64,000 bases of DNA from Botrytis cinerea B05.10 (taxonomy: Eukaryota > Ascomycota > Leotiomycetes > Helotiales > Sclerotiniaceae). The first letter of the stretch is position 1, and each line of letters starts with the position of its first letter. Below the pieces are notes generated by a model that was not told the DNA's origin, searched no databases, and saw only the letters and a program-made list of their open reading frames with translations. The stretch spans positions 2,046,001 through 2,110,000 of the forward strand of contig NC_037323.1 in the NCBI RefSeq assembly GCF_000143535.2, in the 5' to 3' direction. The position numbers were made by a program, and so were the translations under genes. This document shows, in pieces, positions 11,540 through 25,934 of this stretch.

Positions 11540-12414
11540 ATGAAGTTCTCAACCGCTTTCTCAATCGCCGGTACTTTTATCGCTGTATCGGCACAAAATT
11601 TCGGTGCTGAACCTGCTTGCGCTGTACGTTTCACTTACACCTCCTCCTCCCTCCATCCACACCCGACACTGCCAACCTATTTTCTCTTCTCTTCTCCTCT
11701 TTCGATCCCACTCCCTCTTCGCTTTCCACCTCCCGTTCTCTCAATTTACTTCTCATCCCACTAATCCACCTACTCCAGATCCCATGCCTCCAAAGCGCCG
11801 TTTCCGTCGCCGGCTGCGGAGCCAACGATCAAGCTTGCCAATGCGGCACCGCGCAAGCCGCAATCCAAACGGCTGCAACACCCTGCATCATCTCCGCCTG
11901 TGATTCCGCCGATCTTGCTTCTGCCGCTAGCGTGGGCTTTGCTCTCTGCTCGGCATATAGTGCTACTGCTGTCACTGGAAGTGTTACAACCCAAGCCATT
12001 ACATCTGAGAATCCTGGAGGTCTTGCGAGTTCGACTGGAGATGCAAGCGCTACAGGAAGTGCATTGAGCTCTAGCAATCCAGGTGGTATTATCACTCTAA
12101 CCGGCACCAGCTTAACGTCTACTGCAAGTAGTGTATCGGGAAGCATGACTGGTACTGCATTGACATCATCGAATCCTGGAGGAGCGATCAGTTCAGCTAT
12201 TTCTTCGGCATCGAGCTCGATCAGTTCAGTTATTTCCTCGGCATCCAGCTCAGCCAGCGCAGCTGTTTCTTCAGCGTCAAGCTCGGCAACCAGATCTGCT
12301 TCTTCATCTGCAAGTTCACCTACTTCGGCTACAACAAACGCAGCGCCTACTATGGGTGTTCAGATGGTGGGAGGATTAATGGGTGCGGTTTTGGGTGTCG
12401 TTGCTGTCTTGTAG
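11540..12414 (+). CDS. CFEM-domain protein, GPI-anchored type
   Basis: A cell-surface protein of the fungal CFEM family, 239 aa, in two exons (11540-11623, 11779-12414) separated by a 155-nt pyrimidine-rich intron. Residues 1-19 are a signal peptide ending AVSAQ. The CFEM domain follows, with all eight cysteines: PAC just before the intron, then IPC, AGC, QACQC, TPC, SAC and ALC. Residues from about 95 onward are a Ser/Thr/Ala-rich, probably O-glycosylated stalk containing two SSNPGG-type repeats. The protein ends in a hydrophobic tail (MGVQMVGGLMGAVLGVVAVL) preceded by small residues, as expected for a GPI attachment signal. Family members serve in haem/iron capture, adhesion or plant interaction; which applies here cannot be told. 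The aspartate in the C3-C4 loop (GANDQAC) is present, the position used as an axial haem ligand in Csa2-like proteins. Confidence 0.93.
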
Positions 12415-13181
12415 GGTTTATGTCGAATACAAAGAAGAATAATTTGCAGGGATGGAGAATTGGACGCTTCAGATGTGAAAGTTTGCTACGCTATAATGAA
12501 ATAAGTTGGTCAGTATTTTAGGGTGGCTATTCAATAAAATCAATGAATGAATGGATTAATCTTTCGATGAAATGTTCCGATATCTTCTAGAGTCGACGAT
12601 ACTTTTTGATGCAGATTGGACATGTCGGACATAGTTTCTAGGCCATCGAAAGCGTAACATAAAGAACATCTCAAGATTTATAGTTTCACCTGTTTACTTG
12701 ACTTCACATTTCACCTCATACCACATAGATACAATCACCATGTCATGTCATGTCATTCATTCAAAAGCGCATAAAGATTTATGTAATTTCATAGTATTGT
12801 ATTCTCGCCAACTATCGAAGAAAGCAACATGTGTCTTCCTCAATTCATACCAACTGTATGATATAACACTACAAATGAATATTCATCCAACCCAAAGCAA
12901 AGCTCGCAAAAAATTGTGTATCCCGCGAAATCTTTCCAAAGGCCGTCCAAAACATCAACTTAAAAAGGAAAGAAATATCAAATAGCACAAGCAACTTTTC
13001 AGCCCGCCATTTTGTTTCGATAAATGAAGTATCCGTGAGGGAGATTTCAATCATCTTTGAACCAAGATCTAGGAAGATTTCAACTACTTTCCTTTAGATC
13101 CACCTTGTCTGGGAAGAATTCAGCTACCCCCTAACAGACTAGATGTGGTTCAAATTAGATATCATCTCATCCTCTCTCCAT
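12415..13181. other. Convergent 3' intergenic region
   Basis: The 3' flanks of the CFEM gene (+) and homocitrate synthase (-). No supported gene; the ORF at 12698-12985 has no features. Confidence 0.6.
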
Positions 13182-14870
<1,689 letters not shown>

Positions 14871-17083
14871 TGCGAAGTTATCGAGGTGTTTTTGGTTGTT
14901 GTTGATTGAGATTGGGGAGGGAAGAGAAAGACTGTAGAATCGTGCGTGTGGTTGATTCTTTCAAAGGAATTGAATTCTTCTTCTTGTTCTTCTTAAGATG
15001 GATAGAATATGGCTAGACAATGAAGAATTATGTGCAGATGGAAAAACAAAGTTGGTAATGTTCAATTGATATGATAATAAAGTGAATTGATTCAAACAGG
15101 AGAGAGAAGAAAGAAAAATTCTCATGTACCGAAGAGAAGGTATTTATGCTTTCCAAGGAAAATCTTTCGAATGAGGTATGACTCTGAGTCTGACTCTGAC
15201 GCTCTTCTTTTTCTTTTTTTGTTGGTGAATTGGGAGGTGTGTGGGGTTATGCAGATGCATATTTGCTGCATAAAAGATTTTGCAGATTCGCCAGTGAAGA
15301 GCGAAATCGGACCACTAGATTTTCATTCGTTAGTAACGGTTAACTGTCATCACGTGCGATAAGCTTCAACCCTTTCTTCATGACGATGGATGTTGCATAA
15401 AATGATGCATTGGGAAAGTCGGTGAAGTCGGTGAAGTCGGTGAATGCTTCGATGCTCGAATGTTCAAGATTGTCACTTCATCACTCTACAGTGTATGAAG
15501 ATGAAGCTGCACGAAGCCAAGTACAGTACAAGTGCAGTACAAGTACAGTCTTGAAATTGAAATCGTTGTTGACCAGAAACCTCCTTTACATTACATTGCA
15601 TTCCATTTTGGTGCAATCTTGATGGCGACAAGAAAAATATATGTCGTCCTACCTTCTCTTTCTCTTACTGACATATCACACTGCACGATACTTCTCTTCC
15701 CAGCTCTGTACCTCAACCAAAAGCCATTGGAGCGTTGTGATTGGCAGTGAAAGCTTGTCGGGGCCTAGCTTCCACTTGATGGGAGCTGACGATATCCCAA
15801 CTCATTAGACGGCGCTCTCTCGAGGTGACAGACCAAAGTGCTGGTAGTTCCTTGCGTTACCAGGTCCCAGTGTTACCAGGTCCCAGTCCCATCGTCCACA
15901 TCGGAAAACTTTTGCCAACAGATCGAGTTGATAACAATTATCGTCTCAGCTAGCCACAATCGTATGCGGATTCATTTGACAATGGCCGATTCACCCCTCT
16001 TTCGCCTATCCCTCGCGACCAACTATACCTCAAATTACACTCGATTCGATGTGCATCGTACTGTCTTTCTCTCAGAGTTTGTGATTCTTCCCATGTCAAG
16101 TCTAACGCAACTTGATACCTCATTAGGTCTCCCACAGTCCATTTCAGATGGCTCACACAAGAGGTGAGGAGATAACTAATCGCTAGTGTATGTGTATGTA
16201 TTAATCAATTTCCATGGCATAAGAAAGCACAGCCGATCCTCTTAGCTTCAACATTCAATTTTATTTGACGGAGAGGAGAGGGGAGACAAGAGAGACATGT
16301 GAATTGAAACTCTTCAGTCCGTTGAATGTCTGCTGTATTTGACATAAAATTGTGGTTGGAAAATTGTTTGAATCCTTTTGACGTAATGTCCAGAGTTGGG
16401 TCCAGGTACGAGTGGCTTGTCAATGATAAAGCCAAGCCAAATTACAAAACAAAAAGCAAGCGCTTCTAATCTTCAAGAAAGACACTTCCATTCTAAATTT
16501 AAGCGCCTCTAGTCTTTTTACACTTCGGATGAGGCTTGAGAAGTCTTCAGGGAAAGATGGTAATGATAGTTCCATGGCGTTTTATATCTTTTTGAATCCT
16601 CCTTCTGCTCCATCATAATCAGCCTTGCACTAAGATAAACAATCCTCACCAATAGCATATACGATCTATCTATATTTGTTGATATGATGCGATCATGAAC
16701 GATTTAACCTTAAAAATTGGATCTTGTAGGGCCAAGCCGAATAGTCTTCATTCAACTCTACGATGGAACCAATCACAGTTATCAAGCTGCTTACATCATT
16801 GCTGACATAATTATTTTTGTCGGTATTATTGGCATGGCCGTGTTGCTGTCGTATGCCTCGCAACCAAAATAGTCCGTAATGCCGACATTTATAATCTTTA
16901 CAAAATTGCACTGCCTGATGTTGGAAATATTAAAGGCATCTGGGAGCCTCTCAAGTTCAAAATGTCAAGCTTCAATCATCTTCCAAACCATTCTCATCCC
17001 TTTTCATTCTCGTTTCTTTAGCTCAAAGTCACTTCTATTGCTACCACCCCTTCTTTAGCCTTCACTTCAACGCCGATATCAAA
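14871..17083. other. Divergent intergenic region, homocitrate synthase / RTA1-like
   Basis: 2.2 kb without a supported gene. It contains a 9-bp tandem triplet (AAGTCGGTG, 15416-15442), an exact 16-bp tandem duplication (15856-15887) and the TGACTC pair listed separately. The ORF at 15838-16167 lacks any recognisable feature. Confidence 0.55.
15179..15196. promoter_or_regulatory. Paired TGACTC motifs upstream of homocitrate synthase
   Basis: Two TGACTCT sequences start at 15179 and 15191, exactly 12 bp apart, with TGAGTC between them. Gcn4/CPC1/CpcA recognise TGA(C/G)TCA, so each is one base off the full palindrome. They lie about 310 nt upstream of the start of a lysine-biosynthesis gene. 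Confidence 0.35.
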
Positions 17084-18190
17084 ATGTCAAATTTAACTCA
17101 TTCGGATGGCCATGGCACTGGTTATGGTAATGCGACTTTACTCATGAATCCACATTTATGTACACTTGATACTTGTGATCTTTCCTTGTCAAGTTTCGAG
17201 TATCGACCAACCGTAGTTGGAAATGCCATATACGCCGGTTTATTCGGGTTACTCTGCATTGGACAATTGGGTCTAGGGATCAAGTTCAAAACGTGGGGTT
17301 ATATGATTGCTATCATTCTTGGATTGGTATGTGCTTCACTTGTCAATAACCCCTCAACAGTTTAATCGAAAATGGATATAAATGCAAACGAAGTTTAAGA
17401 GTACTAGACTAACTTTCTCGCTCATTAGCTTCTCGAAGTCATCGGTTACATTGCCAGAATTCTTATTCACAACTCTCCTTTCGATAACGATTATTTCCTG
17501 ATGTATCTCATCTGTCTCACTATCGCCCCTGCTTTCCTCACTGCAGGAATATACCTTTGTCTATCTCGAATCGTCATTGTTTACGGCCAAGAAATATCTC
17601 GCTTCAGACCAGGAACATATACCATCATCTTCTGTACCTGTGATATTATATCCCTCGTGCTCCAAGCCACTGGTGGTGCCATCGCTTCACTTGCCGATAC
17701 ACAGGACCAAAGCGATTTGGGCAAAAATATCATGTTAGCAGGTCTCGGTTTCCAAGTCTTTTCTCTCATTCTCTTCGTTATCCTCTGTGCCGATTTCGCA
17801 TGGAGAGTTCGCTGCGCAAAAGGATCTTGGAATGCTCGCTATATCGATCTTCTTTCTTCCACCCTTTTTAATTCTTTCCTTGGCGCACTTTGCCTTGCGA
17901 CAATTACAATCCTTATTCGTTCCATCTACAGATGTGTGGAATTATCGGGCGGCTTCAATGGCCCTCTTTTCGTTGGTCATGAGGTGGAATTCATGATTTT
18001 GGAAGGTGTGATGATTTCTGCTGCGACTATAGGACTCACGCTATTGCATCCTGGAATTGCAATGAAAGGTGCGTGGGCGGAAGCAAACTTTAAGTTTAGG
18101 AGTAAGAACCAGGGATTGGAACCTTTGAAGAGGGTGAGCGTTGGAAGTGATATTGAAATGGAGGATGGGAAGATGTTTGCAAGAGAGTGA
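17084..18190 (+). CDS. RTA1-like lipid-translocating membrane protein
   Basis: A seven-helix plasma-membrane protein of the RTA1 family (relatives of yeast Rsb1, Rta1 and Pug1), linked to sphingoid base or lipid efflux and stress resistance. It is 334 aa in two exons (17084-17326, 17429-18190) joined by a 102-nt intron. The first exon has a short extracellular N-terminus and helix 1 (VVGNAIYAGLFGLLCIGQLG). Exon 2 continues LLEVIGYIARILIH, PAFLTAGIYLCLSRIV, CDIISLVLQATGGA and the conserved loop QVFSLILFVILCADFAWRV. It ends with IRSIYRCVELSGGFNG and HPGIAM, both diagnostic of the family. The C-terminal tail of about 40 residues is charged and cytosolic. Substrate unknown. Confidence 0.93.
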
Positions 18191-19310
18191 GAGGGTGAAT
18201 GGGCAAATGGGTAATTGGGTAAATGGGTGGATGTGTGGATGGAGGGGCTTGATGAAAATGATACCTTTTCTTTTTCTTGTGGTTCACGATCTCCCTTTCG
18301 GGGAGCGAAGAAAGAATTTCATTTGTTTCTGCCTTTTAGGGAGTTAAAAGAATGGGGCGGTGGTAACATAGGAGTCTTACAGCATTTACCGCGGTACATG
18401 CATGTTGTCCTGCCTCCAATATTCATATTATATATAGATTACAATTAGATACCATTTTCTTAGTCTTTTCATATTCGAGTCCGTCATCCACACTCTCTAT
18501 TTACTAAAATACCTGTTCAGAGCTGCAGTTGTTGCAATTTTATATATTCCTGCATTTATCGTTCACTGATGAAGAGTAATTAACAATAATTAGAATATGC
18601 AAGCAAGTATGTTCACACCAGCCAGCTAAGAGCCCACAGAGCGTATCTTCGAGCGGGTGAGAACCTCTACTTCTCTCAACTTTTTCGCTCTGCCATAGTT
18701 GGACGATCTATATGATTTTCTAGGACTAGAGCTACGTACGAATTGATAATCGTTTCAAGATGTATGTATACTCAATTTATATCTATTACTTATTCGAATT
18801 TCTTCGATTAATAGAAAGGGGATTATAATTAATATCTCCAGTAATTCAAACACTATGGTTTAGTAGTCATCAGATAGGTAGTTCAAATTGTTTCCTTTAT
18901 CAATCGTGTTAATGATGGATAGTTCGTGTAGACGTTTGCTCGATATATGTAATTTCACGTAGGGCACAATGTATTTCTCAACAACAGCTGAAAGTCAATA
19001 ATTCGAAAAAGACGGGATGGTTGGAATGACATGTACCATACCGATTACTTGTCAGTTTTCCTCAGAAATAAAGCATCACAGTTTAATTGATTCAGTGGAA
19101 AATTTCTCAGTAGACACGTGTGCGTGTGTGGATTTCAGGCGAAATTAAAATTACTCTATACAAATCTCTAAACATATCAATCCGCCAAGGCCTCCCTTTT
19201 CATTCAACCCGTTGTCTCTCTAATGCGTATCCATTTATCCATATGCTATGCCTATGTATGTAATAATCATATCTATCATAAAGTCGTTTCCCGTTTGAAA
19301 GACCCAGCTT
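18191..19310. other. Convergent AT-rich intergenic region
   Basis: 1.1 kb between the RTA1-like and Prm1 stop codons. There are short repeats of the GGGTAAATGGGTGGATG type just after the RTA1 stop, otherwise AT-rich sequence with no open frame of interest. Confidence 0.6.
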
Positions 19311-21695
19311 TCAAATTCTTCTCGGCGGTACTCCCCATCCCGATGATTTCTCATCTCCCCCTTCCAAATGTCCATAACTACTAGTAGCTCTCCTCTGCAT
19401 ATCATCCGCTTCCCACAATTCTCGAGACTTCTCATCTCTAACCCATGGTCCTCTATTGGTATTAACTCTCCCTGCAGGAACCACTCCCAATCGCTCTGTC
19501 GGGGCAATTGATGCTTCATATGTTGGCGCCGGTGCACCATTATACGGAAGATCATCTGCAGCACCATCACCTCCTCCAAATGGCATTCGCGTTATCGGAT
19601 CCCCACCCGCTCTCATATGTTCTTGATGCCAACCATCGTTTCCACTGGTACCAAATTTCTCTCGTGAAATCTCTGGCAGGTGTTGATTAGGAGCTTCGAC
19701 ATCGGTATTGCGGTAAAGAGGGGTCGGTGCTGAGCCACCTTCGCCTCGAGATTTATCTCTTCCACACATGCCAATTATAACATGGACTAACCCAATGAGA
19801 ACAATGACGAAATAAATAGCAACGAGTGCAGTAGAAATAAGAGCTTCTTGCCTAATAACTGCTTCTAATTTCTTTCCCACCTTCACTACTGCGTTTGTAA
19901 TTTCATCTGTAGTACTTGTAGCAGGGTTAGCGAGGAAATTGTCGTCTGCGGTTGTATTCGAGAGAGAGGCAGCCGCGCCGAGTGAAAAGACGTCTGGTTG
20001 GAATTCAGGGAATTCTACATGAGCGTTATCACTAACCCATGTGAGACCTTTTTCGATGCCCGCGATTTTGAGTCCAACCAAACATTCAAAGACACCCATG
20101 ATAGGTTTGTAGAGGATGGTACCACCAAATGTGACATTGAGAGCTTTGGTCATCTCATCAGTGAAAACATTCAAGGTCTCATTGATAGCTCCCGTTGTCG
20201 TATTAACCCATCCAAAAACATTGTCATTGATTTCCGTGTTCGTGTTATTGATGACGGAATTGGCCCCTAAAGCCCAAGATTCGGATGCGTTATTCAAAGC
20301 TTTGACGACATGTTCTGCAAAGTCTCCAACTTCTGCTGTAAGCGCTGGGATTTCTTTTTCGAGGGTTTTTAAGACGATGAATTGACAAAGACAGGTAAAA
20401 AGACCTGCCAACCCAAGAGCCAAAACAAAAAGTGCTGGGATAGATGTAGCATATGCGATGAACCATCTTGCCAAGATTTGATTCTTCTGACCCTTGAACC
20501 TCCTTGACAATTTGAGACCGAATTGTGAAGTATAAGGACGATGAGCTTGATAGAGAATATCCATCTCATTAGTATAGCTTCGACTTTTTAGTAAGGCGGC
20601 TTGTATTTGCATAACGCGCCAACCCCAGATTTCGCGGAAAGCCATGGGAATACAGGCAAGAATAGCAGCGATGACAAGAACGATAAGGATAATTTTCTTG
20701 GCGGTATCGAGGGTTTTGACGAGACCGACGAAGAAATCTTGGATGGCGGTGTTGTCGGAACAAAATGTCAGGGATTTTTTTTGAGGAACTGGAAAGACTG
20801 AATCATCAAACTTGTAAGCGATCATTGACTCATTCACGAGTTTCTTAACCTCTTCGAATGGAAGTTTGATGATGTTATCCGTGAAGTTTTGGACTTGCTC
20901 GAATGTTGGAAGGGATGCGTTGAGTTTGGCGAGATCGGCATCCATGGTTGTGGGATCGATTTGAATGGAATTGAGTTTGTTTATCTCACTACTCAAGTCA
21001 ATTGTTGGCGGTGAAGTACTGCTTCCAAAGATGCCACCGATATTGATCTTTGACAAGAAGCCATTGAGGTCATCTTCGAATGATTTGAGTCCAGATGACA
21101 TGTCGCCGGTGATGGTATCGATAGACTTGTTCATGAATGCACCAACATCTTCGATCATTTGTATAGCGACTTGGAGACTACCAGTGATAGCCAAAGTGAT
21201 GAGACACATATATGTTGAGGTCATCATATGAATGACGAAGAGAACAATTTCTTCGACGCCAGTGAGACTCATGTAAAGCATTTGCATCATACCATTAACA
21301 GCCTTTGTAATACCAGCAGCGGCCATACTGTTAACACCTTGAGAGAGATAGTGAGGCATAGAAGCCATGGCACTTCCGACATTTTCAACACTACTACAGG
21401 CTGATAATGCTTCGGTCTTGGCTGATGCGACATCTCCTTTGATACCGGCCAAAGAAATAAGGAGCCGAACAATAATAAGTAGTAGGAGAACTGTCCATCT
21501 GTTGATCCATGTCTGTGATAGGCGTGCTCGAAGACCGAGGTATGGTGTGTAGTAGTCATCAGCAGGTGCGGCGTTGATGTTTCGATTGACACCGTAAGGA
21601 TGCATCTCGTGGCCGCTGTTGATGGAAGAATCGTTGGAGGGGGCGTGAGAATGTTGGATCTTCTGAGAAGCTATGTAGCCTTTAAAAGCATCCAT
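19311..21695 (-). CDS. prm1: Plasma membrane fusion protein Prm1
   Basis: A multi-spanning plasma-membrane protein that promotes membrane merger during cell fusion (mating, and germling or hyphal fusion in filamentous fungi). It is an uninterrupted 794-aa ORF, the normal size for fungal Prm1. The N-terminal segment contains the conserved TPYLGLRARLSQTWINRWTV before helix 1. Helix 2 lies near residues 145-175, helix 3 near 330-355 (IILIVLVIAAILACIPMAF), helix 4 after WFIAYATSIPALFVLALGLAG, and the last one at IYFVIVLIGLVHVIIGMCG. Two large extracellular loops carry many NxS/T sites. The cytosolic tail of about 130 residues is Gly/Arg-rich and variable, as in other species. The start is the first ATG and preserves the conserved N-terminus. 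Confidence 0.95.
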   Translation of the reverse strand: MDAFKGYIASQKIQHSHAPSNDSSINSGHEMHPYGVNRNINAAPADDYYTPYLGLRARLSQTWINRWTVLLLLIIVRLLISLAGIKGDVASAKTEALSACSSVENVGSAMASMPHYLSQGVNSMAAAGITKAVNGMMQMLYMSLTGVEEIVLFVIHMMTSTYMCLITLAITGSLQVAIQMIEDVGAFMNKSIDTITGDMSSGLKSFEDDLNGFLSKINIGGIFGSSTSPPTIDLSSEINKLNSIQIDPTTMDADLAKLNASLPTFEQVQNFTDNIIKLPFEEVKKLVNESMIAYKFDDSVFPVPQKKSLTFCSDNTAIQDFFVGLVKTLDTAKKIILIVLVIAAILACIPMAFREIWGWRVMQIQAALLKSRSYTNEMDILYQAHRPYTSQFGLKLSRRFKGQKNQILARWFIAYATSIPALFVLALGLAGLFTCLCQFIVLKTLEKEIPALTAEVGDFAEHVVKALNNASESWALGANSVINNTNTEINDNVFGWVNTTTGAINETLNVFTDEMTKALNVTFGGTILYKPIMGVFECLVGLKIAGIEKGLTWVSDNAHVEFPEFQPDVFSLGAAASLSNTTADDNFLANPATSTTDEITNAVVKVGKKLEAVIRQEALISTALVAIYFVIVLIGLVHVIIGMCGRDKSRGEGGSAPTPLYRNTDVEAPNQHLPEISREKFGTSGNDGWHQEHMRAGGDPITRMPFGGGDGAADDLPYNGAPAPTYEASIAPTERLGVVPAGRVNTNRGPWVRDEKSRELWEADDMQRRATSSYGHLEGGDEKSSGWGVPPRRI

Positions 21696-23742
21696 CTTAG
21701 CAATCTATCTTGTATCGGATTACCTCCAGGGTAAAAATTCGTCTTGGGAGCTTGCAGTGATGCAGTGTAGTCTATGCAATCTATGCAGGCTGATGGTCGA
21801 GTTGATCTTTGAGTGAAAGCAAAGTTCCAGGGATTAAAAGGAAACCCAAAGTCTTAGAAGGGGTTGAATGTCTTGTATGAAGTACAAAAGTCGACTTGAC
21901 TACGGAACCTTAAGGTTGTGGTGAAGAATGATATTGTGAATAATTAATGAGTGTATTAAGGAGTCACAATAGAGAACCTTGCTCTATTGTTTCTATTGAT
22001 GATTTCCGAAGCAGTCCGAAGCGAGAAAATAATTATATTGTTGTAATGACAATAGAGAAAAAGAAAAATGTAAAGTGAATAATTCTTGACAGGACAAAGG
22101 GGGAAAGAAAGGAGAGGAAGAATGGGCAATTTGGCGAGGACGTATACTTAATACAAGAACGTACAAAGAAGACACACAACTCACGAGTACCACGAGCATC
22201 AACCAAACAAACTATTTTGAGAATCAAGAAGTTGAAACAAAGAATAATGGCAAATGATGCTTTGTTTCGGATTCACAATTAGATTAGTTGTTGTGATCAT
22301 TCGTTGACCCGCTGGAGATTTCGAAGAGCAATGTTTGATATCTGGTTCGTCCTCCGTGATTGTGTTTTCCTTGGTAGAAGCGTGATCCGAAATGAGGGGG
22401 TTGACTGGGGTGAATTAGGCGCCTCTCCTCGTCAAACGTCTAATGACCAGTAGATTGAGAGTTCACTGTATGACTGATGCAATAGTGAAGATTTGGAGAA
22501 AGAAATTAGGTAAAACTAATGACTTCCAAAATAACTCTGGTGGATACAATTTTGGTGAGGTGGTTGTTCCAGCTCTTGTGATACTTCCAAAGGATTGGTA
22601 TCTATTGACTGCTTAGATCTTCTTCTTTCCCCGTAAAGCTTCGATTTCGTTATTGCTGGTGACGATCGATACTGGTGTTATTGATTTGCAATGTATAGAT
22701 ATCCTTGAATTCCAGAATAATGAATCTTGATCATAGACCTTGACAGAATGAAGTTGTCTATGCAATGAAAAGTTACCTCTCTGATGACATGAAGGTTCCT
22801 TCTCCATTTGTGACATACTATATCAGTACTATCAGTACATGTACTCATGGTATTGTCGCTCGAACCCTCTTGCAGTACCTCGTCATTTGCCATTTATCGT
22901 GTGAAGTAGCGACTTTGCAAGCCAGAAACTCGGCCACCCAATGACCACATCTTCCTGAGGTCCAAAGTAAATCAGAGACATCCTGAAGAGAGTATCCTAA
23001 GACAGACCACAGCAAAGACCTCTTTCTTTCGTATCCTCAAACCTCTTCGTACAATGCAAGCGATGAATACATGTCGCTGAGTCCTCTAAACCTCAAAGGA
23101 TGCAACGATATCCAGTGAAGACCAAAAGATAGAACGAATGGTTGTCCAAAGCGACAAATCAAATCTTCCAGAACTCGTGACCCTTCATTTTTAGCCTGGA
23201 GACGCTAAAACAATATTGCATGAAACCCTACCGATAGTCAAGCCCAGCCATATCCAATCACTTCATGGTTACACATCTGAGCAGAGCACAGTTATAGTAT
23301 ACGTTTGGGTAGAGAATAGCAGACGTCGGATATTCGTATTTACCATCAATACGAGTACCGATGCAAGGAACACTCAAAAATCAAACTGACCAATCGATTC
23401 ATCAACTTTCCATCTTTGGACCACATTGTCAATCCTCATTGGTTTGAAGTACCCCCTCGTTTAGCGCTGTGCCATAAATTGTGGATTGGTTTGACCTCTT
23501 CATCCTATTCACCACGGCATTGGGCGTTTAGAAGGACCATGGAAAGATGCAGTCAGCTACGGTACTTCTCATGCGATACATATGCATACGCATGCCTGTT
23601 ATGGGGCAGGTCTAAGTTTGGGTGGCCAGAAACTTTAATTGAAGGTATCATTCTGCTAAGGTTTTGATAATTAAAAGTACATGGGTATACACAAGGTAAA
23701 ATCGTTGAATTAATATACAATCCGTGGTATCTTCCCTCAAGA
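21696..23742. other. Intergenic region, no supported gene
   Basis: 2 kb upstream of prm1 and downstream of the ARMH3-like gene. Only short overlapping ORFs (60-83 codons) without domains are present. No repeats of note were seen. Confidence 0.6.
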
Positions 23743-25934
23743 TTAAATTTCACTAACAAGAACTTTGACATCTGCCACAGCCGTCCTAGCCATCTTCTTC
23801 AAGAATGTCTTCTCATCCGCTTCTCTATATTTTTCCCATCCATCCAGTCCCTCTTTAGCTTGAATGCTCAACGTTTCGTATCCTTGCTTGATTACCCCCG
23901 CAACTTGCGCGCTCGTAAGATGTTTCCTCTTTCCAGTTGATCCATCCGTAAGTAATTGGTTATAGTGTGTAGTGACACTGATCAATGTATCTATTGAACT
24001 CTTTGGTCGTTTCCCAAGATTGTAATTATCTCGGAATTTCACCAGTACCTCCCCAGTTTCTACCAATTTGTAAAACAAGTCGTCGTATGCCGCGGGACTG
24101 GGCAAGAATGCTTCTCCGGCAGATAATGATAACGCAATGAGGTTGACCAGGTCATCAAGAAGTATTTCAATGTTAAGGAGGTTCTTCAGATCCGTTGTAT
24201 AAGTGGTAAGGAATCGCACGAGTGCAAGTAGGGATCGGAAAAGTTCAGACCAGTGGTACGTGAGGCGTGTTCGAGATCGTGAAAGGTGTGAAATGATTCG
24301 TAAGATGATGCCCACACATAGAATATAGAGATCCACGTCTAGTCTCTTTCGAAGATTATGATTTATAGCATCAATCGCAACATCCAACATATAAGCAGCA
24401 AAGATTCTATCGGCGCGAACCAAAGGTAAAAATGGTTGTCTTTGTCGGCATAATCGGACGGGCATTTTGCTTTCCTCGCTGCATATCTTTTTGCATAGTA
24501 CTTGATCTTCGATCAGTATGCGGAGAACGATAAGGTTGGTACGTGCATAGAAACCGGTTCGGGAGGATAGGTGTGCATGTTGAAGTATGTATGAGGTATA
24601 TGATAGATAGGCACTGAGAGGGTGTTCGACTCCTTTCTCCACGGGTATCGATACTAAATTAAAGCAAAATAGCTTGTTCGCATGCGCAAAATCGTATGTA
24701 GCCAGCAGAACAGCGGCTTCGCTGCCAGGTCTACAAAACTGTCAGTATGATTCAACATAAGCTCCGTCTTGACCTACAATTTCGAGAACATTTCCTTTGC
24801 AACATCTGGATCAAGGGCTGGAGCCGTTGGTTTAGAACCAGGGGCAATTGCTCCCAACCCTAACATACTCAAGGTACTCCCAATTGACCATACTTCCGGT
24901 ATATCATCTTGAATCGCAATATATTTAGCCCTGGATGTCGTACATGTATGGCCCACCGAGCGAATTATTTTTTGTATAGTTCCTTCATTAACAAAATCAT
25001 CAAGTCGTAATCTGTAAGGGTTCTGAAATTCGAATTTGTTGTAATTAACTAAAAGTCCTAGAAGAGTAAATGGTTCGAAGGTGAGTGAAGTGGTATCTGA
25101 ATCTTGAATGAACTAGAAACGTCAGTTTGGTTGAGATGCGCGGAAAGGGACGTCATACTTTCATAAGAGAAGGGAAAAGGTCCCGATGCGTGAAATAAGA
25201 AAGTAAACTAGTTTGATATGCGCCCGATGTAACTGATAATGCTGCTTCAATAGCTTTCCGACGTATATCCACTGGGCAAAATGTCAGTAATGTCTCCCCG
25301 ATTTCTGAGTGGTGTGCCTACAATTCCTCCCTGTTCGAATTGTGACGTCTAATGCAGCAACAAAATCTGTGAATATCCCATCTACATGATCTAGACCTGC
25401 AAGAACGCTTATTATATCCGAACTTGGGTTTGTATATTTCTTTGAAAGGACGGCTGCTAAGAAGGCTGTGATGGTCTAAAATTGTCAGCCTTGTCAAACA
25501 AACCAAGGGGCATCATCGTACATCAAGCGCATGTGCATCTGCTGGGTGATTTCCTGCCTTTATACATCCTACTGCCCTTGAGAACAATTGCCTAGTTTGT
25601 ATCTACCACAATCAGCATTGGCTCATATGTATTTCCCTGGGTTCCCTCATACCTGAAGATGCAGCAAGCCGTCTGCACTTAATTGATTTAGAATAGTTTG
25701 CAATGTGGCTTTATTTGGTCGCAACAGAAAGAATTCCTTCCAAAAGCCTTCCGATTTGTCAGGGTCGTCTTCATCCTATGTGTTCATCAGCATGAGCATA
25801 ATGCGACACGGCGCTATATGAAATGATGCGCAACATCGCTCCGAACCCACCTTGAATAGAGCCTCGTACAACTCTACAATCTTTTGTTGGAATACTTCAG
25901 GACGAGCTTGTTGAGTAAGAGGAGATGGCTCCAT
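23743..25934 (-). CDS. ARMH3-like (DUF1741) armadillo-like helical protein
   Basis: A homologue of the conserved armadillo-like helical domain protein family of human ARMH3/C10orf76 (formerly DUF1741), which in animals works at the Golgi with GBF1 and PI4KB. The fungal role is not established. I place seven exons (25934-25851, 25775-25653, 25602-25522, 25475-25322, 25271-25159, 25112-24778, 24730-23743), total 625 aa, all phases consistent. The start MEPSPLTQQARPEVFQQKIVELYEALFK is a typical family N-terminus. The long last exon holds the conserved domain, including LLAYLSYTSYILQHA-like and RLCRQRQPFLPLV segments, YHWSELFRSLLALVRFL and a leucine-rich helix at NLLNIEILLDDLVNLIALS. There are no membrane spans or signal peptide. 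The 5' end is divergent from isa1 across 0.75 kb. Confidence 0.88.

Noticed and set aside
19235..19579. 114-codon minus-strand ORF at the 3' end of prm1
   Set aside because: Alternative frame of the Prm1 cytosolic tail.
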